A DNA stretch of 64,000 nt from Ctenosaura bakeri (GCA_948474755.1 CAOLHI010000247.1:310001-374000); one strand, 5' to 3'. Positions 25,575 to 38,429 are shown, counted from the first letter of the stretch. The notes: generated from the sequence alone by a model not told the origin. A program made the numbers and translations.

Positions 25575-25905
25575 ATGATGTTGTTGTTTTATGCCTTTAA
25601 GTAATTTCCGACTTATGGCAACCCTAAGGTGAACATGACAGCCAGCATGGTGTAGTGGTTGAATCCCTGCTCAACCAAGAAACCCACTGTGTGGCAAGTC
25701 ACAATCTCTCAGCCTCAGATGAAGACAAAAGCAAACCCCCTCTGAACAAATCTTGCCAAGAAAACCCCGTGATAGCATCACATTAGGGTCACTGCAAGTC
25801 AGAGATGAACTAAAAGCACAACAAGGTTGAAGTTATCATAGGGTTTTGCTGGCAAAATTTGTTCACAGGAGGTTTGCCTTTCCCTCCCTCTGAGGTTATA
25901 CCACA
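25575..25905 (-). mobile_element. Sauria SINE (minus) split by a second SINE
   Basis: Minus-orientation SINE body: left part 25,575-25,638 (TTTCCGACTTATGGCAACCC) and right part about 25,829-25,905 (GGGTTTTGCTGGCAAAATTT, GGAGGTTTGCCTTTCC). These parts are contiguous in the family's order, so the material between them was inserted later. Confidence 0.75.
25639..25828 (+). mobile_element. Sauria SINE (plus) nested in the previous one
   Basis: Plus-orientation copy from CAGCATGGTGTAGTGGTTGA through CTCAGCCTCAGATGAAG and AACAAATCTTGCCAAGAAAA to the AAGCACAACAAG tail. Confidence 0.8.
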
Positions 25906-27044
25906 CTGACTCTTCTACGAGAGAGACAGCTGAATACAATCTCTTTCTCTTACTTATGCATACACATGGAAAGGGTGTAATGAAGGACTTTAGCTCTACT
26001 GCATGGTGGATGGAAAGGAAATGTACGCTTATATTGGACTTGAAAAATAACAAACTCTGAATCATCCTATCCTTTTTTTTTTTTTTCCTGGAAAAAGGCT
26101 GAGGCAAAGTAGGTTGTGAACAGTACTGCCTTTGCTCTGTCTCATATTAGCATTTCACACATGAGCATTTCCATCAGTTCATCTTAAAGGTGTCATTGGA
26201 TTCCTCTGCTGTTCCACCTCCACCTTCCTTTTTATTCTGCCTTATATAATGGTGACTGCCTCTTCTTGGCTTTATCTGTAATTGTGCAATAGAGCTGTGA
26301 TGGGCCACTTTTTAATTAATTAGACGCTATTCACATCTCTCCTGTTTGGAATAGTAGCCACAATCACCACCTTTTTCTTTTTTTTCATTATTCAAAGATC
26401 TATTCAATTTAGCTGATTCCCAAATATCTGTATCTCAGGTATGGCTCTGCACTTCTCCATTATGTTTTACAACTACAATACATGGGAAATATTTGACATG
26501 GCTTAGATCAGTTAATTCTACACATGCAAGACTTCACTGATCTGCAAGACTACTGAGAAGTTATATTATAAACTAAGATGGGGCCCATATGCCTTTTGTT
26601 TTGTGGAAAATGTTTTAAAGTCAAGGAGGAAAAATTTTGACTAGAACGTTTTTACACTTCATTTCTATGGACTCAAGATTATCTTACTGTGAGTGACACA
26701 TGTCCTTTGGTTACCCTGTGTAGTTGTTGCTGTAAGAAATAAGAGTACTGTTGTGTCCTTCCTTCTGCTATGTTTAGGAAAGGGAACAGGTTCTTCTGAA
26801 CAGTTGTTCCAAGACTTTTGTACAGCATCCAAAAAAATGTTTGCCAGTGTTTTCTGTGGTTTATTGGCTTTATTTTTCAGCTTCTGCTTGCAATCATTCC
26901 AAAACCATTGGCTCCTTTCTGGCTTCCAGCTGACTTTTTTTTAGAAGATAATTAGGAGCCATAGATTGTTCTCCGCATCCTTACACTGTAAAAATGGCTA
27001 CTTGGCTTCTCACAAGTTGGGTGGTAGCCAGAAACAGACAGAAC
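25906..27044. other. Intergenic, no gene seen
   Basis: A T-run lies at about 26,072-26,088. No gene recognised. Confidence 0.4.
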
Positions 27045-27175
27045 AAGGCCATCTCCACACTAGACTGTTATAGTGAAAGGCCCCTCCCTAAACTGCAAAT
27101 CCCAGGATTCCATAGGATGTTGAAAGTGGAGTAATAGCATTGTAACAGTCTAGTGCAGAATTGGCCCAAATGAAC
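27045..27175. mobile_element. MITE copy with one arm mostly deleted
   Basis: The right arm is complete (CCCTAAACTGCAAATCCCAG to AACAGTCTAGTGCAG); the left arm keeps only its first 25 or so bases (CACTAGACTGTTATAGTG). Confidence 0.8.
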
Positions 27176-27539
27176 ACTGCTTCTTTACTTGAGCCAGTGT
27201 AGTAGGACATATCAGAGAGACATTATGTTTATTCAGTCATTTAAAAGCCTTGTTGTATCAACAAACAAGGAAGGGAGTTTGCTAATCTCATCTCAAGTCA
27301 CCTTCTAGGGCAGCGCATCTGAAATGAACAGCCTTCACAATCAATGGAGGCTCCCCATGTGATTTGGAACCTTCGAGATCATGTGTGTAGCTCTTTTTAT
27401 TTTTCAACCAGAAAACTGGAAACTTTTTCTGGATGCTTGGTTCCTGCTTGTTCTATTACTAGATACCTTTCAGTCTATACAACTTGAAGATGTGGACAAG
27501 TTCCTTGCAGAGGTGATACGACACCAAATATCTACAGGA

Positions 27540-28760
27540 TCTGTGCTCCTCCTGGCTCTTAGAAGTAGCTACAGGAAGACTGGTTGAGTGGACAAGCAGA
27601 GTGATCAATGTCTCACTGCAGCAAGGCAAGTGGGCTCCCTTAGGACTCACTGTTTTCCCCATGCTGTTTAAAATCTGCATGAAACTGCTGGGAGAGGGCA
27701 TCTAGAGTACTGGGGATTGGGTCACCCTGTATGCAGCTGATGCCAATTCTATCTCTGTTTCCCTCCCAAGTCTAAAGAAGCTGTTTCTGTATTAAACCAA
27801 CGTCTGTTGTCACGAATGGACTGGATGAGGGTAAGCAAACTGAAACTTAATCCAGATGAGAAGGAGGTGCTCCTAGTCAATCAAAAGGCGTATCAGGGAA
27901 CAGGGATTTAGCTTGTGCTGGATGGGTTACACTTTTCGATCAGGTTCACAGTTTGGGCGCACTCCTGGACTCAAACCTGAGCCTGGATGCCCAGGTTTCA
28001 GCAGCAGCTGTTTTTGGACACTTAAAAACTAGCGTACCAGCAGCATCCACTCCTTACAAATCAGACCTGGCTGCAGCAACACATGCCTTGATGATATCCC
28101 ATTTATATTAGTGTAATGTACTCTACAAAAGGCTGCTTTTGGAAACTGTTGGGAAACTTCAGTGGGTCCTATATAATGCAGCCAGGTTGTTGACTGGGGA
28201 AGGTCATAGGAAGCATATAATCCTCCTGCTGAAGCAGTCCTACTGGTTGCCACTCCATTTCCAGGCAGAATTCAAAGTCTTGGGTATGATCTTTGACCTT
28301 ACATGGCTTAGGTCCAGACTATCGAAATACTGTATCTCAGCATATGAGCAGGCTTGAATTTTAGATTCTTCAGGGAGGGCTTTCTCTCGGTCCCCCCACC
28401 TTCACAGGTACAACTGGTAATGATGCAGGAGAAAAAGCCCTCTGAGTGGTTGCTCCCAGGCCATGGAAATCCCTTCCATAGGAGCTCCAATTAGCCTCCT
28501 TCCTGCTCTCTTTCTTCCAGCAGGTTAAAACCTTATTTAGGCAGGCTTGTGGCTGATTTTGATTGATAGTGTTGATAATGGCATGATGTGTTTTCATCCT
28601 GTTTGTTTTTAATTATGTTTTAAGAGTATTTTAAACTGTTTTTAACTATCTGTTTTAACAGTATTGTTGTTTCTTTTTTAACATTTGTATTTTTGAAAAC
28701 TTCTTTTTTAAATTGGGTCCTTTGGCAGGAGAAAGAAAGGATATAAACTGAATGAATAAA
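27540..28760 (+). mobile_element. CR1/L2-group LINE, 3' half
   Basis: Blocks in order on the plus strand: a decayed RT catalytic region (TLYAADANSI near 27,727), KLKLNPDEKEVLLV near 27,840, SNLSLDAQ near 27,975, GKLQWVLYNAARLLTG near 28,150 and YWLPLHFQAEFKVLGMIF near 28,240. A T-rich 3' tail ends in GGATATAAACTGAATGAATA. The frame is interrupted and the 5' half is absent. Confidence 0.75.
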
Positions 28761-29182
28761 TGAATGCAACTAGTAAAACCTGTCTTAGTCCCAAAGCAAA
28801 TGAATATAACCCTCCATGCCACATGTTCAGTCCCAGTTGTTTTTGTTTGTTTGGGGGGAAAAAACAACCTGTATATGGTAAGAGGCTGAAATCTGGGCAA
28901 ATTATTTACAATTGTTCAGGCAACAATGCTGCAGAATGCCCACAATTTATATCTAGTTCCATGTATATTTCGTAACAAAATTAAACTGGGGAAAACTAAT
29001 GTATCCTGTCCTGGTATATGAGGGCTAACTTCTCTTTACACCAAATAACGTATAGCAGAAGAGGACCATGCAGGACTTAGCATTTAAATACAGGAATGGA
29101 AACTGCCTTAACTGATGAGTATATGACCAGCCTATAAGAACACTGGAGCAGACCTGCTTGCTAGATAACAATTTACTGGGAG
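28761..29182. other. Downstream flank of the ZPBP-like gene
   Basis: This is the expected 3' UTR side of the minus-strand gene ending at 29,183. I did not find a convincing AATAAA or ATTAAA on the minus strand here. Confidence 0.35.
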
Positions 29183-32100
29183 TCATCCACTTTCTGCATC
29201 AGAAACAGGTGAAGAAGGTGGGAACACAATGTCTTCCATAACAGGGAGCTCTTCTGGCTGAAGAGGAGGTGACAACATAACCTCACCAGGCTGGTCCACC
29301 ATACTGGAAGGAGGTGGAATCATGACTTCTTCATTGCCAGCAGGATGCTCTGGACCAGGAGAAGGCAGCACTGGAGATTCTTGTACGTGAGAATCCAGAA
29401 GGGCACTGCCTCTAGCAGGAGGGGAAATCATGGGTGCTTCATCACGAACAGGTGAATATACAGCTGGTTCACTGTGAGGAGATGAAAACATGGCTGCTTC
29501 ATTGCCAGGAGATGAATATATAGCTGCTTTATTGCCAGGAGGTGAAAATATGGCTGCTTCATTTTCAAGATCCTCCAGACCAGAAGGTAGCATGGGACTC
29601 TCATATTCTTGGGTGTCTAGAAGGGCTGCATCTTCACCAGAGGCTGGATATTCTTCCTCCTGCTCAATCTGTTCATCACTTGTAGTAGCAGTACTTTGTT
29701 TCTGCCAGCGACGACGGAAGCAATAGCAAAAACTGCAGAATGTGATAGATAACCTCTTAGAACCATAAGGCATATGGGTCATAGCTGATGTACCGTACCT
29801 TACTATGCTATTCTGAGCAAAATATGGACAGTGACACAGATTAGGAATGTAGGGAGCTGGAACATAATTTTGCCCTTTTTGGCCTCTGGGAGGGCCCTCT
29901 GTGTATGATCCTTTGAAGTAGCATTGGGAATAAATGGACCAACCTAGTGGGCCAAGTTTCGCCAGCAAGCCAGAGACTCTACATCTGTGCAGTAGAGATC
30001 CCCTCCCTTGACTTAGTGACTCAATATCTGTTTTATTATTTCTTCACCCAGTTTTCACCTCTTAAGAACCTCTCATGACTCCTCAGCGGATTAATATTAC
30101 CAGCAACCAACCCATAAATCTCTTTGGCCTACCATATTGTTGAGAACTGAGGTTAGGCAGGTAAGGAAAATATCCAAGAACTTACAGTACAATGAAGAAG
30201 AGGCAAACAATCGGTGGTAAGGAAAAGGCCATTATCAGTACAGAAAACCGGCGTGAAGAAGGGACTGTGAAAAGAGACATGAGTTACTCAAGAATGTTGG
30301 TTAGCCATATTATCAGTCACAGCATCCAAAGCCAAGTCACCCATCCAGCAGTAGCACCTACTCTACTAAAGAATATGCAGTGGTCAAACACGGGTACCCA
30401 GCCTATGTACATAAAGAGTATTAGCAATAAACACCAATTCCACACATGGTCACAAGTGTTTATCTACTTGCATGCTCACACTGAGATTTGGGGATACTGC
30501 TTCTTAGCTACCTATGATTCATCCATTATATCCCATATTATTTCTCAGAGACTACTGAAATTCTGGCTCTCACCTCTCCCTCTGGTTTGTTCCACTAATG
30601 GAAAAAAATAATGAGTTGCTCAGGTTCAAAGCAAATACAACTCTAAATGCATCTCTGTATTTAACATGCAATTACTTAAAATGTGAATAGCACCAGCTTA
30701 TGGGGATGATAATGACTGTGTCTGGAGAAAACATGGGAGAGGGACACTTTCCTTCTCTATTGCAGTCTAAAGGAAAATCACTTATCTGAAGTTTGTATTT
30801 GTGCTGGGTGGAAATCCTCCAGCAGAGCAACAGCGGAAGAAAGTGTTAAATCTGTCCTCCCAGATGACTGTGAGCCCCCAAATTACAGTGTCTTTCCCAG
30901 CTACCGGTAATATTATTTACACGTTATTTTATGGATCATCCAGTCCGGCCCCCAGAATCTGCCAATTCAAGAATTCCTATCAAATATTCTGGAGAAGAGT
31001 CTAAAGAAATAAAATCCAGTGTATTTAACTTATTTACATACCTCTCAGGCTCATGCAGTCTCCAGCTCTGCTGGCACCAGGATGTGAAGTAAGCCAGTCG
31101 TGCTGGCACAGAACACAGGAGGGTGCTCCATAGTGCAGACTATAGGTCCCAATCGGACAAAGAACACAGTTGTCAACTGTGGCCTCACTGTATGTCCCAG
31201 GAGGACACAACACTGTCAAGCACAATGGCAGATATAAGCAAAGAGAGGATGAGAAAGCGAAAAGAATATGGGTTTTTGAAAGTCTAATTTCATTCCTCCA
31301 CTGAGTGGCGGGGTGGGGCACAAATTGGCCACCTACAGAATAGGCCTTGCCCAAGATACATTCTTCTTTCCAGGACCAGGTTATTGTGGGGAGTTTACAA
31401 CTCTTTCATTTAGTGACATTATACATGCTGCAAAATGCTCAATGACTGGACTGACTCCAACTGCATAAAATCTGATACAGGACTCTAACATGGACTGTAT
31501 TAGCAGAGTCACAGAAAAAGCTCCAGGGGAAAAACAATATAAAAGGGACAACTGTTGTTGGGTACGCACTTTAGAGACTACACATCACCAGTCTTGCATC
31601 AAATACACTAGCTTTCATTCAGCTGAAGGCATTGGTTTTGACTTACAAAGAGCTAAATGGCTTGGGGTCAGGATATCTAAAAGACTGCCTCCTCCCATAT
31701 AAGCCTACCTGAAATCTGAGATCCTCAGCAGAGGCTTTGTTGTGCATCCCACCACTCTAGAGGCTAGGCTGGTGAGTACACATGACAGAGCTTTCTCTGT
31801 TGTGCCACTCTGGGTGGGGATCTTCTTTTTGAGCTTCCAGCGGGCAGTTAAGACTGTATTATTTCACATGGCCTTTGGTCCTTAAGGCCGGAGTGGCTGT
31901 GTTGTGGTTTTTTTACTATTTTTTAAGAAGTTGTTTCAGTTTGCTTTTAAATAGTATGTGTATTTGTTTATATTTAATTTTACCAATGATGTTTTTATTG
32001 GTTGTACATCACCTTGGGGCGCCTCACAGACTGAGGGGCAATAAATAAACAATTTAAATAAATAAAATAACCACAAGGGTTATTTCAAATAAACAAATAA

Positions 32101-35100
32101 AGTAACCACAAGGTGAGTTGTTTTTCCCAAGAATGTAAAAAGCTGCAGTCTGTAGGACCAAAGGCAGTGTCAGAGGAGGGATGAGGCAGCATCTCATAGA
32201 TCACCTGCTCCACTCACTACAGCAGTCGGGACAGCGTGCCTCTAGCTCCTGTGTCTGTCCATAACCACTCTTGCATTTTCCATCCTCCAGGAAGTTGAAA
32301 AAGGTGTTGATAAAGGAGGCCTTGGAAGCAAGTGACTCTCCTAGGGGGAAGTATTTGTTCTCTTCCAGAAATTCAGTCAGGGCTTTCTTGGCCTGTGGTT
32401 GTCAGAGAAGCAAAGAGGGGAAAAAATGAGAAATCCAGGGACCAAACAGGATAGTATACACATTGCATTATCACACTGCTGCACATGTATGTTTTTAAAA
32501 AGAATAAAAACAAGAAGCACAGTGATACACAGGAGGATAATGTTCATGTCAATATTGCATAAAGGAATGCATAGAGAGCAGCAATTCCATAATAAATGTT
32601 TTGTACAGAAGCACCTTTCCCCTTCCTCAATAAACCTGCTAGAGAACCATGGAGTTCCTGGGTATTGCTCCATGGTAAACAGTCCCTTATTTTAGGTTAG
32701 CTGCTGCCAAGTGCCAATTTGTGGGTTCAAGATGCACACACACTGGCAGACACTGGATTGATACCAAGGCAACTGAGAAGAGTAGAAGAGAGCGGTTATC
32801 TTCCCTTTGCTCTGAAAGAAACAGCCACTCCATGGAAAGCAAATGCAACACATTCACATGTGGAGCCTTGTGGTTCCAGTCTGGTTGATCCAACAAATAA
32901 AATATTTTTGCATGGTGAACAATAGCTCCAACACAGGCATTTGGGCAAACATAAATAGATACAAAACTGTGTCAAGCTACTTCCTAGTATAGTGGACATG
33001 AGCCTCTGGTGACACACCTGCTGCAGATTGGTATGGATAGCTGAGTGATAACATTGAAATGCCAGCTCATCAATCTTGGGATAGCAGGACGCATCCCAGT
33101 CCTCCTTGAAGGGAGACACTAGAAAACAAAGACAAAGACATGACTATCCTCAAGCTGAGTCCCAACCAGGGGATCCATTCTTTTACCAGAGCACACAGAG
33201 TCCAAATTCCAGGGATCACTCCAGAATATTGATATGGCAAAATATGTTCATCCCATGCAGCTTGTTTTTCACTAGCTTTATGATGCAAAAAGTAACATGC
33301 TAATTCAGTTTAGTACACTTCCCCTGTTCTTTCCACAATACATTTCCAACACTGGCCTTCCTTTGGAAGTAATGGTCCTCACACTATTCCAAGAGAATAT
33401 CTCTGAATCCAAAATCTGTCACTTGAGAGCATTCAAAAAAGACATGTTTTCAAACAACAATTACCTCTGATGTTTTCACTAGGCATTCTAACTGGTAAAG
33501 CCCATATATTGTGGAAAATTTCACTGCTCTAAACCTCACTTCCATCCCACATTTTCAATGAACACAATTCCTCTAAGTTTCTGCACCATTCTTTTCAAAT
33601 CCCATATATTTCTTGGTTCTGACCTTTTAGCTCTACCTGGAGGTTAAATTCATCCATGGGTTTATCCAGAGTTGGGAAGCAAGTGGTGTCCCCCATTAGG
33701 ATATCACAGTGGAAGTCAGATACCACTTCAGTCAGATGCTCATGCAGTGTCTTCAAAAATGAACGAGTCAATTCCTCATCACAGGAGCTGCTCTGAAAAA
33801 CCAGGAGGACCTGCAGCTCTCCACGTATGTGATAGCCTGGGGAAAAAAGAGAAAGTTATTTGCCTTACAAGAATGGAGACCAGAAACACTGTGGAAGTCA
33901 CATCCTATCCACTATGAAGAAAGGAGTCAGAAATTACAAGGATCCAAAATCACCTTTTCCTGGAGGCCAGGAAAGGAAGCAGCAAGGAGGAGTTGGCTTG
34001 AAGCTACTGGTTCTTCTTCAAATGTTTTGTTTGTTCCCAAACCTCCCAGCAGCAAAGGCGCTTGGAAGAAGTGACCAGGAAAACCGTCTGGGAGCAAACA
34101 AGGCATTTCAAAAAGAGTTGGTAGCTGTCCACCCACTCCTCTTCTTTCAGCAAAGAGAAGGATTTGTTAGAGCTGCTACTGCAGTGGCTATTCTCTTCTT
34201 CTCTTTCATTTTTTAAAGGAAAACACTGGGACAACTGAGTGACACTAAGGGATGCAAATGGGAGACTCTAGCCCACATGCCTCTCACTCCTGGTACCAAA
34301 TAAATAAATAATGATGGATTCTCAACAGAATGAAGAGATAATCAGATATGTCTGACTACAGGGTCTAGTCCCATGCTAAACTTTCTCTCACATTTCTCCC
34401 TACATATGAACTCCCTGCAGCCTCTCTTTAGTTCCAGCTAATTGGCACAGGAATCAAAACCAGGACATGTCCTTTGCTGGCCAATTGCCCAGAGAGAAAG
34501 GCCAAGACCCAATAAGCATGTTGGCAGACTGTAAGTCTTCACAAGCATATTAACGCCATTATCCAGGGAGCAGAGTGTGCTCCCAATTGGGAGTCTGTAG
34601 ACTTAACTCCACTTCTTAGTTGATGATTGGCTGTGAAGATGTACGTTGGGCCATCCCAGCTACCCTTACAACTAGGGAGAAGACGAGGCAGCAATGTAAA
34701 GCTACTATTTCTTCCCTGAATGCTCAAGGGATATTGCTGCAGTCAATTAGCAATAGGAAAGACTGAGATGCACCCACAAGCCTTGCAGTTTCTACTGTGC
34801 ATCCAAAGTGAGGAATGTTTCACAAGGAGGTAAACAATCTCCTTCTGCTGCATCCTGCAAACATATACAATGGCGTAACCAGGAGCCAGCAGGAGTACAC
34901 CCACCCGCCACTGTGTGATAGAAAGTCTTGGTATTAAGTTGCCCATCTTTTATGTAGGATACAGTGCAGGCGTAGCGTCCGCTGTCCTCAGTACGAAATG
35001 TATGTAAAGTCAGAGTAGCATCACCAGCAAGGAAATGGGTTCCTGGAAAAAGAGAGCAGAATCATAGTCAAAAAACATTCCATCCCAGCCAGTCAACCAC

Positions 35101-38100
35101 ACAAGACATATATTCATATCGAAATCCTTCAAGAAAAACCTCTGCCCTTTAACAGTTTTTCAACTCCCCCTGGAAATGCAACCTCCCTAGCTCTAAATGC
35201 ATTCATTTCTCTTCCGTCCTGTTTTGAAACTAGATTCTCTTGCTACTCTGCTGTTGTGTGTGAATGTCTACATAACACCACTTCCTGAGACCCAACTTTC
35301 TATGCATATTTTCTTATTGTACAAGTTATTACCAGGCAGCTTGCATTTGCAAGGAAACTAGTCAATACTTCATGATACATTACCATGATTTTACAACCAT
35401 GTTTTGTGTTATAACATCACTTACAGTTTATTACTTTGCACTAAAGGGTTTTCAAGACATGCTGAACAGATCAATGTCATGTTTTCAGTTGAGAAGAATA
35501 GGTAGGTGGGAGGCAATTACATCCCAAAACTGGCATTCAAAGTAATCAGTTCAGTATTTCTCAGCATCTGCATTTTAAGATGTACATTGTGAAAAATGTA
35601 CCACTGGATAACCTTTTGAACTCTACAGATTTGAAGTGAAACAACCAGTTTCTGCTTAATTAGGTTTCATATCCAGGAGACTTAACAGATATATGAACAC
35701 ACTGCTGCTTTTTTAGACACACCCAATCAGTGTTTGAATTGTTGAGAGGAACAGCTACTGTAGTAGTAGCTAGGGGATGGGGCCAACATTAACTAAAAAG
35801 ATTGGCTCCTCTCTACTCTTGTCTCATGTGACTCCACTACTCACTTTCTAAAGATGTGGATCCAGGAAAAGGAAGAGAGCTTGATGGGCTGAATGTGTCT
35901 CTCCATAGTGTGATTTACATATACCTGACAAATAATGAATCTAGGGTTGACAACATGAATTCTTGCCTTATGCACAGCTACACATAAGGCACAATTATAA
36001 AATCCTGCCACCAAATGTTTGGGAAATCAATTTCTTAAGACTGCCTGGGATGCAAAAACAAACAAAAGAATGCTACCTATGGCACTGCAGCTTACCATTC
36101 TAAAGAGATACTGACAAATCTGGCACACTCATAGATGCTTTCCTCTCCTCTCCAATTACTATTAGTAAGATTAGTAAGATCGGCCAAAATGACAAAAACA
36201 AAAGTTCAGAAGTTTCTGAGTTCTCTAGAAGTGTTCAGTATTACCTATGCAGATGAAGAGTTCTGGAGAACTGAAAAGCTTGCACACTGGTATTCTGCTT
36301 AGTCCACATAAAGACTGTCCAATTGTGCAATCAGACTTTTTTTCTTCACAGATTAGCATAGCTGTCTTTGTTCTAAAAGACAACCACTCATTCTGCCTCT
36401 GTCTTTCAATCTGACAGCAGTTTCTGACATCTACAGAAAAATCTAGTTCCCCCTAAAACACCACCTAACCTCCATTTTCCATGGTCCAATTGTAAGTAGG
36501 GTCCAAACCAAACACAAAATCAGACTTTGCAGATGTGCAGGGTATAGTGATTTCCTTGGCTCCAATATGGACAAAGATGGGATCTGAAAGAAACAACAGT
36601 ACCAGGTCCATGAGAACGACAAATAAATTGCCATGGAAGGGGTGGGTAAAATTTGGCCCTCCAGAGGGTTTTTTTGGTGGTCCAATTTTTGTGTTCCCAA
36701 ATTCCCTCCAACAGGGAATTTTCATGATGTTCTGCCTCTAATCAGGGCCATTTTAACCAACAAGAGGCCTTTAAAAAGAAAGAAATCAGGAAGTGATGTC
36801 TGCTAGCTCCCTGTTGTTAAAAAAAGCCTCTCCTGGGCCAAAAATGGCCAAGGGAGGCTAAAATTGTGGCAAAGAGGCATTGGGGGGGTGCCACAGCGGG
36901 GATGGAGTCAACACTGCAAGGTTGCGGGGGGGGGTAATTTCACACGGTGAAATTCTCATCAGGGACCCGGAGGCCTTAACACGTGAAGAGAACTTATCTT
37001 TCGTATGTTCTCACCCATCTCTTCAGTAGGTGTTGCCTCTTCAAGTTCTTCTGGTTCTGAAAGTGTTTCATTGTCAAACATTTCAAGGAAAATTTGTTCA
37101 AAGCCTGAAAAGGACACAGGACCTCAGTAAGATGTTACCTGGTGTTTAGGAAGCACCAGTACTGAGATGCACTGTGAGGTCTGAACTCCAGCCCATAGCT
37201 CCCTGATGTCTGTACCAAGGCATAACAATTAAGTAGAACAGGATCTTCTATTACTGTTGTTTTTGTTAAATCTAGTGATTTAACTACGTGATTTGCAGAT
37301 TAGCAGCCATGTCCAAATCTCAGTAGTTTAGGTAAAATAACAACAAATAAATGGCTGGCTTTAATCTGTGTCTACATTCCTCACCTCATGCCACCCTGAG
37401 AATTCAGACTTAAGAATCTCTAAATATAGTAAGGTAACTAGATTTATTCGCCATATTCTTCATTTCACTAAATAGAACTCCAAGGTAGCCTACATTAAAT
37501 TCATACCTCCCTGTATATGTTATCCCAGAATATGATTTCTGCACTGCAATAGTTAATTTATTTAATGAGAAACAGACATCATCCTGGTATTCATTTCCTC
37601 TCCCTATTTTTGCATTTAACTCTGCACCATTTGTCCCAGTGCCATGCTATTTTGTCCTTCACTTTAGACAGTGGACCTCAGGTGTACCCTAAGAAGTCAA
37701 ACTGATTTCACACACTTCATGTCTATTGTTTACCCCCAGGCTAGAAAGCAAGATCAACCTGCTTTTTTACAACTTCCTAAACTCTCCAAGAAGTCACTTT
37801 GATCCAGAGTCATGTGTGTGTGAGGTGATGCCATTTGTTCATAGGCAGAATCAAATTGCTTCTAAAATCTGCATAGCAAGTGGATATCAACAAGTAAAGT
37901 ATATCATACAGCTATGAAGTCAGGCCATTTCTGCACTAGATAGTTATAGTGCTATTATTCCACTTTCAACAGCCTGTGGAATTCTGGGGTTTGCGATTTA
38001 GGGAGGGGTCTTTGAAGGTGCCTTCTTAGACTCCCTAAACTGCAAACCCCAGGATTCCACAGGCTGTTGAAAGTGGAATAATAGCACTATAACAATCTAG

Positions 38101-38429
38101 TGCGGAAATGGCCTCAGTCATGGAAAAAGCTCCACCTTGCGATTTTTGCCACCGGACCCTCACTCTGTGCAGTTTGGAGGTGTTACTTTTGTGGACTCCA
38201 ACAGCCCAAATTCGGGAACGAATAATCCAAAAAAAGTAACGTTTCCAAGCCCAAACTTTACTGCTCGCTCGCTCTGAGTATCCGCGGCCCGGTGGGAATT
38301 CTCGGTCTTAAAAGAACGGGGAAACAGCGAGACTCGGCCGCCCCGTCGAAGCCCTGTCTCCATACCGGCCCCATGGCGGAGCAACAGGACTAGGACCCAC
38401 AGAACGACTCCGGCCACCGGGCAAGACAT
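29183..38429 (-). CDS. Zona pellucida-binding protein family member with extended C-terminal tail
   Basis: Ten exons on the minus strand join in consistent phase: 38429-38366, 37104-37015, 36583-36470, 35042-34905, 33836-33624, 33118-33018, 32392-32218, 31212-31042, 30146-30101, 29732-29183; 553 residues. ATG 38429 starts a signal peptide (hydrophobic VVLWVLVLLL). An acidic exon follows, then an Ig-like domain (LDPTYNW, DSGRYACTVSY). A ZPBP-specific region ends in cysteine blocks CPDCCMLCPPGTYS and YGAPSCVLC, as in ZPBP/ZPBP2, acrosomal proteins that bind the egg coat. NET and NWT are possible glycosylation sites. ZPBP and ZPBP2 have about 340-350 residues; here about 185 acidic, Pro-rich residues follow, with a 10-residue repeat. 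The small ninth exon is the weakest: phases fit, but only sequence signals support it. Whether this equals ZPBP, ZPBP2 or a third paralogue is not settled; genomic position argues for a third. Shares its promoter with SNAPC2. Confidence 0.8.
29410..29570 (-). repeat. 30-bp coding repeat in the ZPBP-like tail
   Basis: About five tandem 30-bp units encode ten-residue repeats of the form EAAIFSPPGN, KAAIYSSPGN, EAAMFSSPHS, EPAVYSPVRD, EAPMISPPAR. The two central units are nearly identical in DNA (GGCTGCTTCATTGCCAGGAG on the plus strand), so duplication is fairly recent. They lie in the last exon. Confidence 0.85.
31640..32065 (+). mobile_element. CR1/L2-group LINE 3' end in ZPBP-like intron 7
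   Basis: LINE C-terminal remnants are followed by a T-rich tail with TTGTACATCACCTTGGGGC and an AATAAATAAACA end. It is inserted antisense to the host gene between exons 7 and 8. Confidence 0.6.
36640..36920 (+). mobile_element. Decayed DNA-transposon-like repeat in ZPBP-like intron 2
   Basis: Starts near GGTAAAATTTGGCCCTCCAG and shows short inverted words (GGCCAAAAATGGCC). Related in style to 15,001-15,420. Class uncertain. Confidence 0.3.
37923..38113. mobile_element. Young palindromic MITE, first intron of the ZPBP-like gene
   Basis: Starts and ends with GGCC (37,923 and 38,113) and is flanked by the 3-bp duplication TCA (37,920-37,922 and 38,114-38,116). The inverted arms of about 85 bases pair almost fully (left CACTTTCAACAGCCTGTGGA, right TCCACAGGCTGTTGAAAGTG) around a small loop. 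It lies 253 bp from the end of exon 1. Confidence 0.9.

Noticed and set aside
29183..29968. 261-codon ORF as an independent single-exon gene
   Set aside because: It has no ATG at its start and no promoter; a good acceptor at 29,733 and phase match place its 3' part as the last exon of the ZPBP-like gene.
30192..30611. 139-codon plus-strand ORF in a ZPBP-like intron
   Set aside because: No domain and low-complexity start; antisense intronic chance frame.
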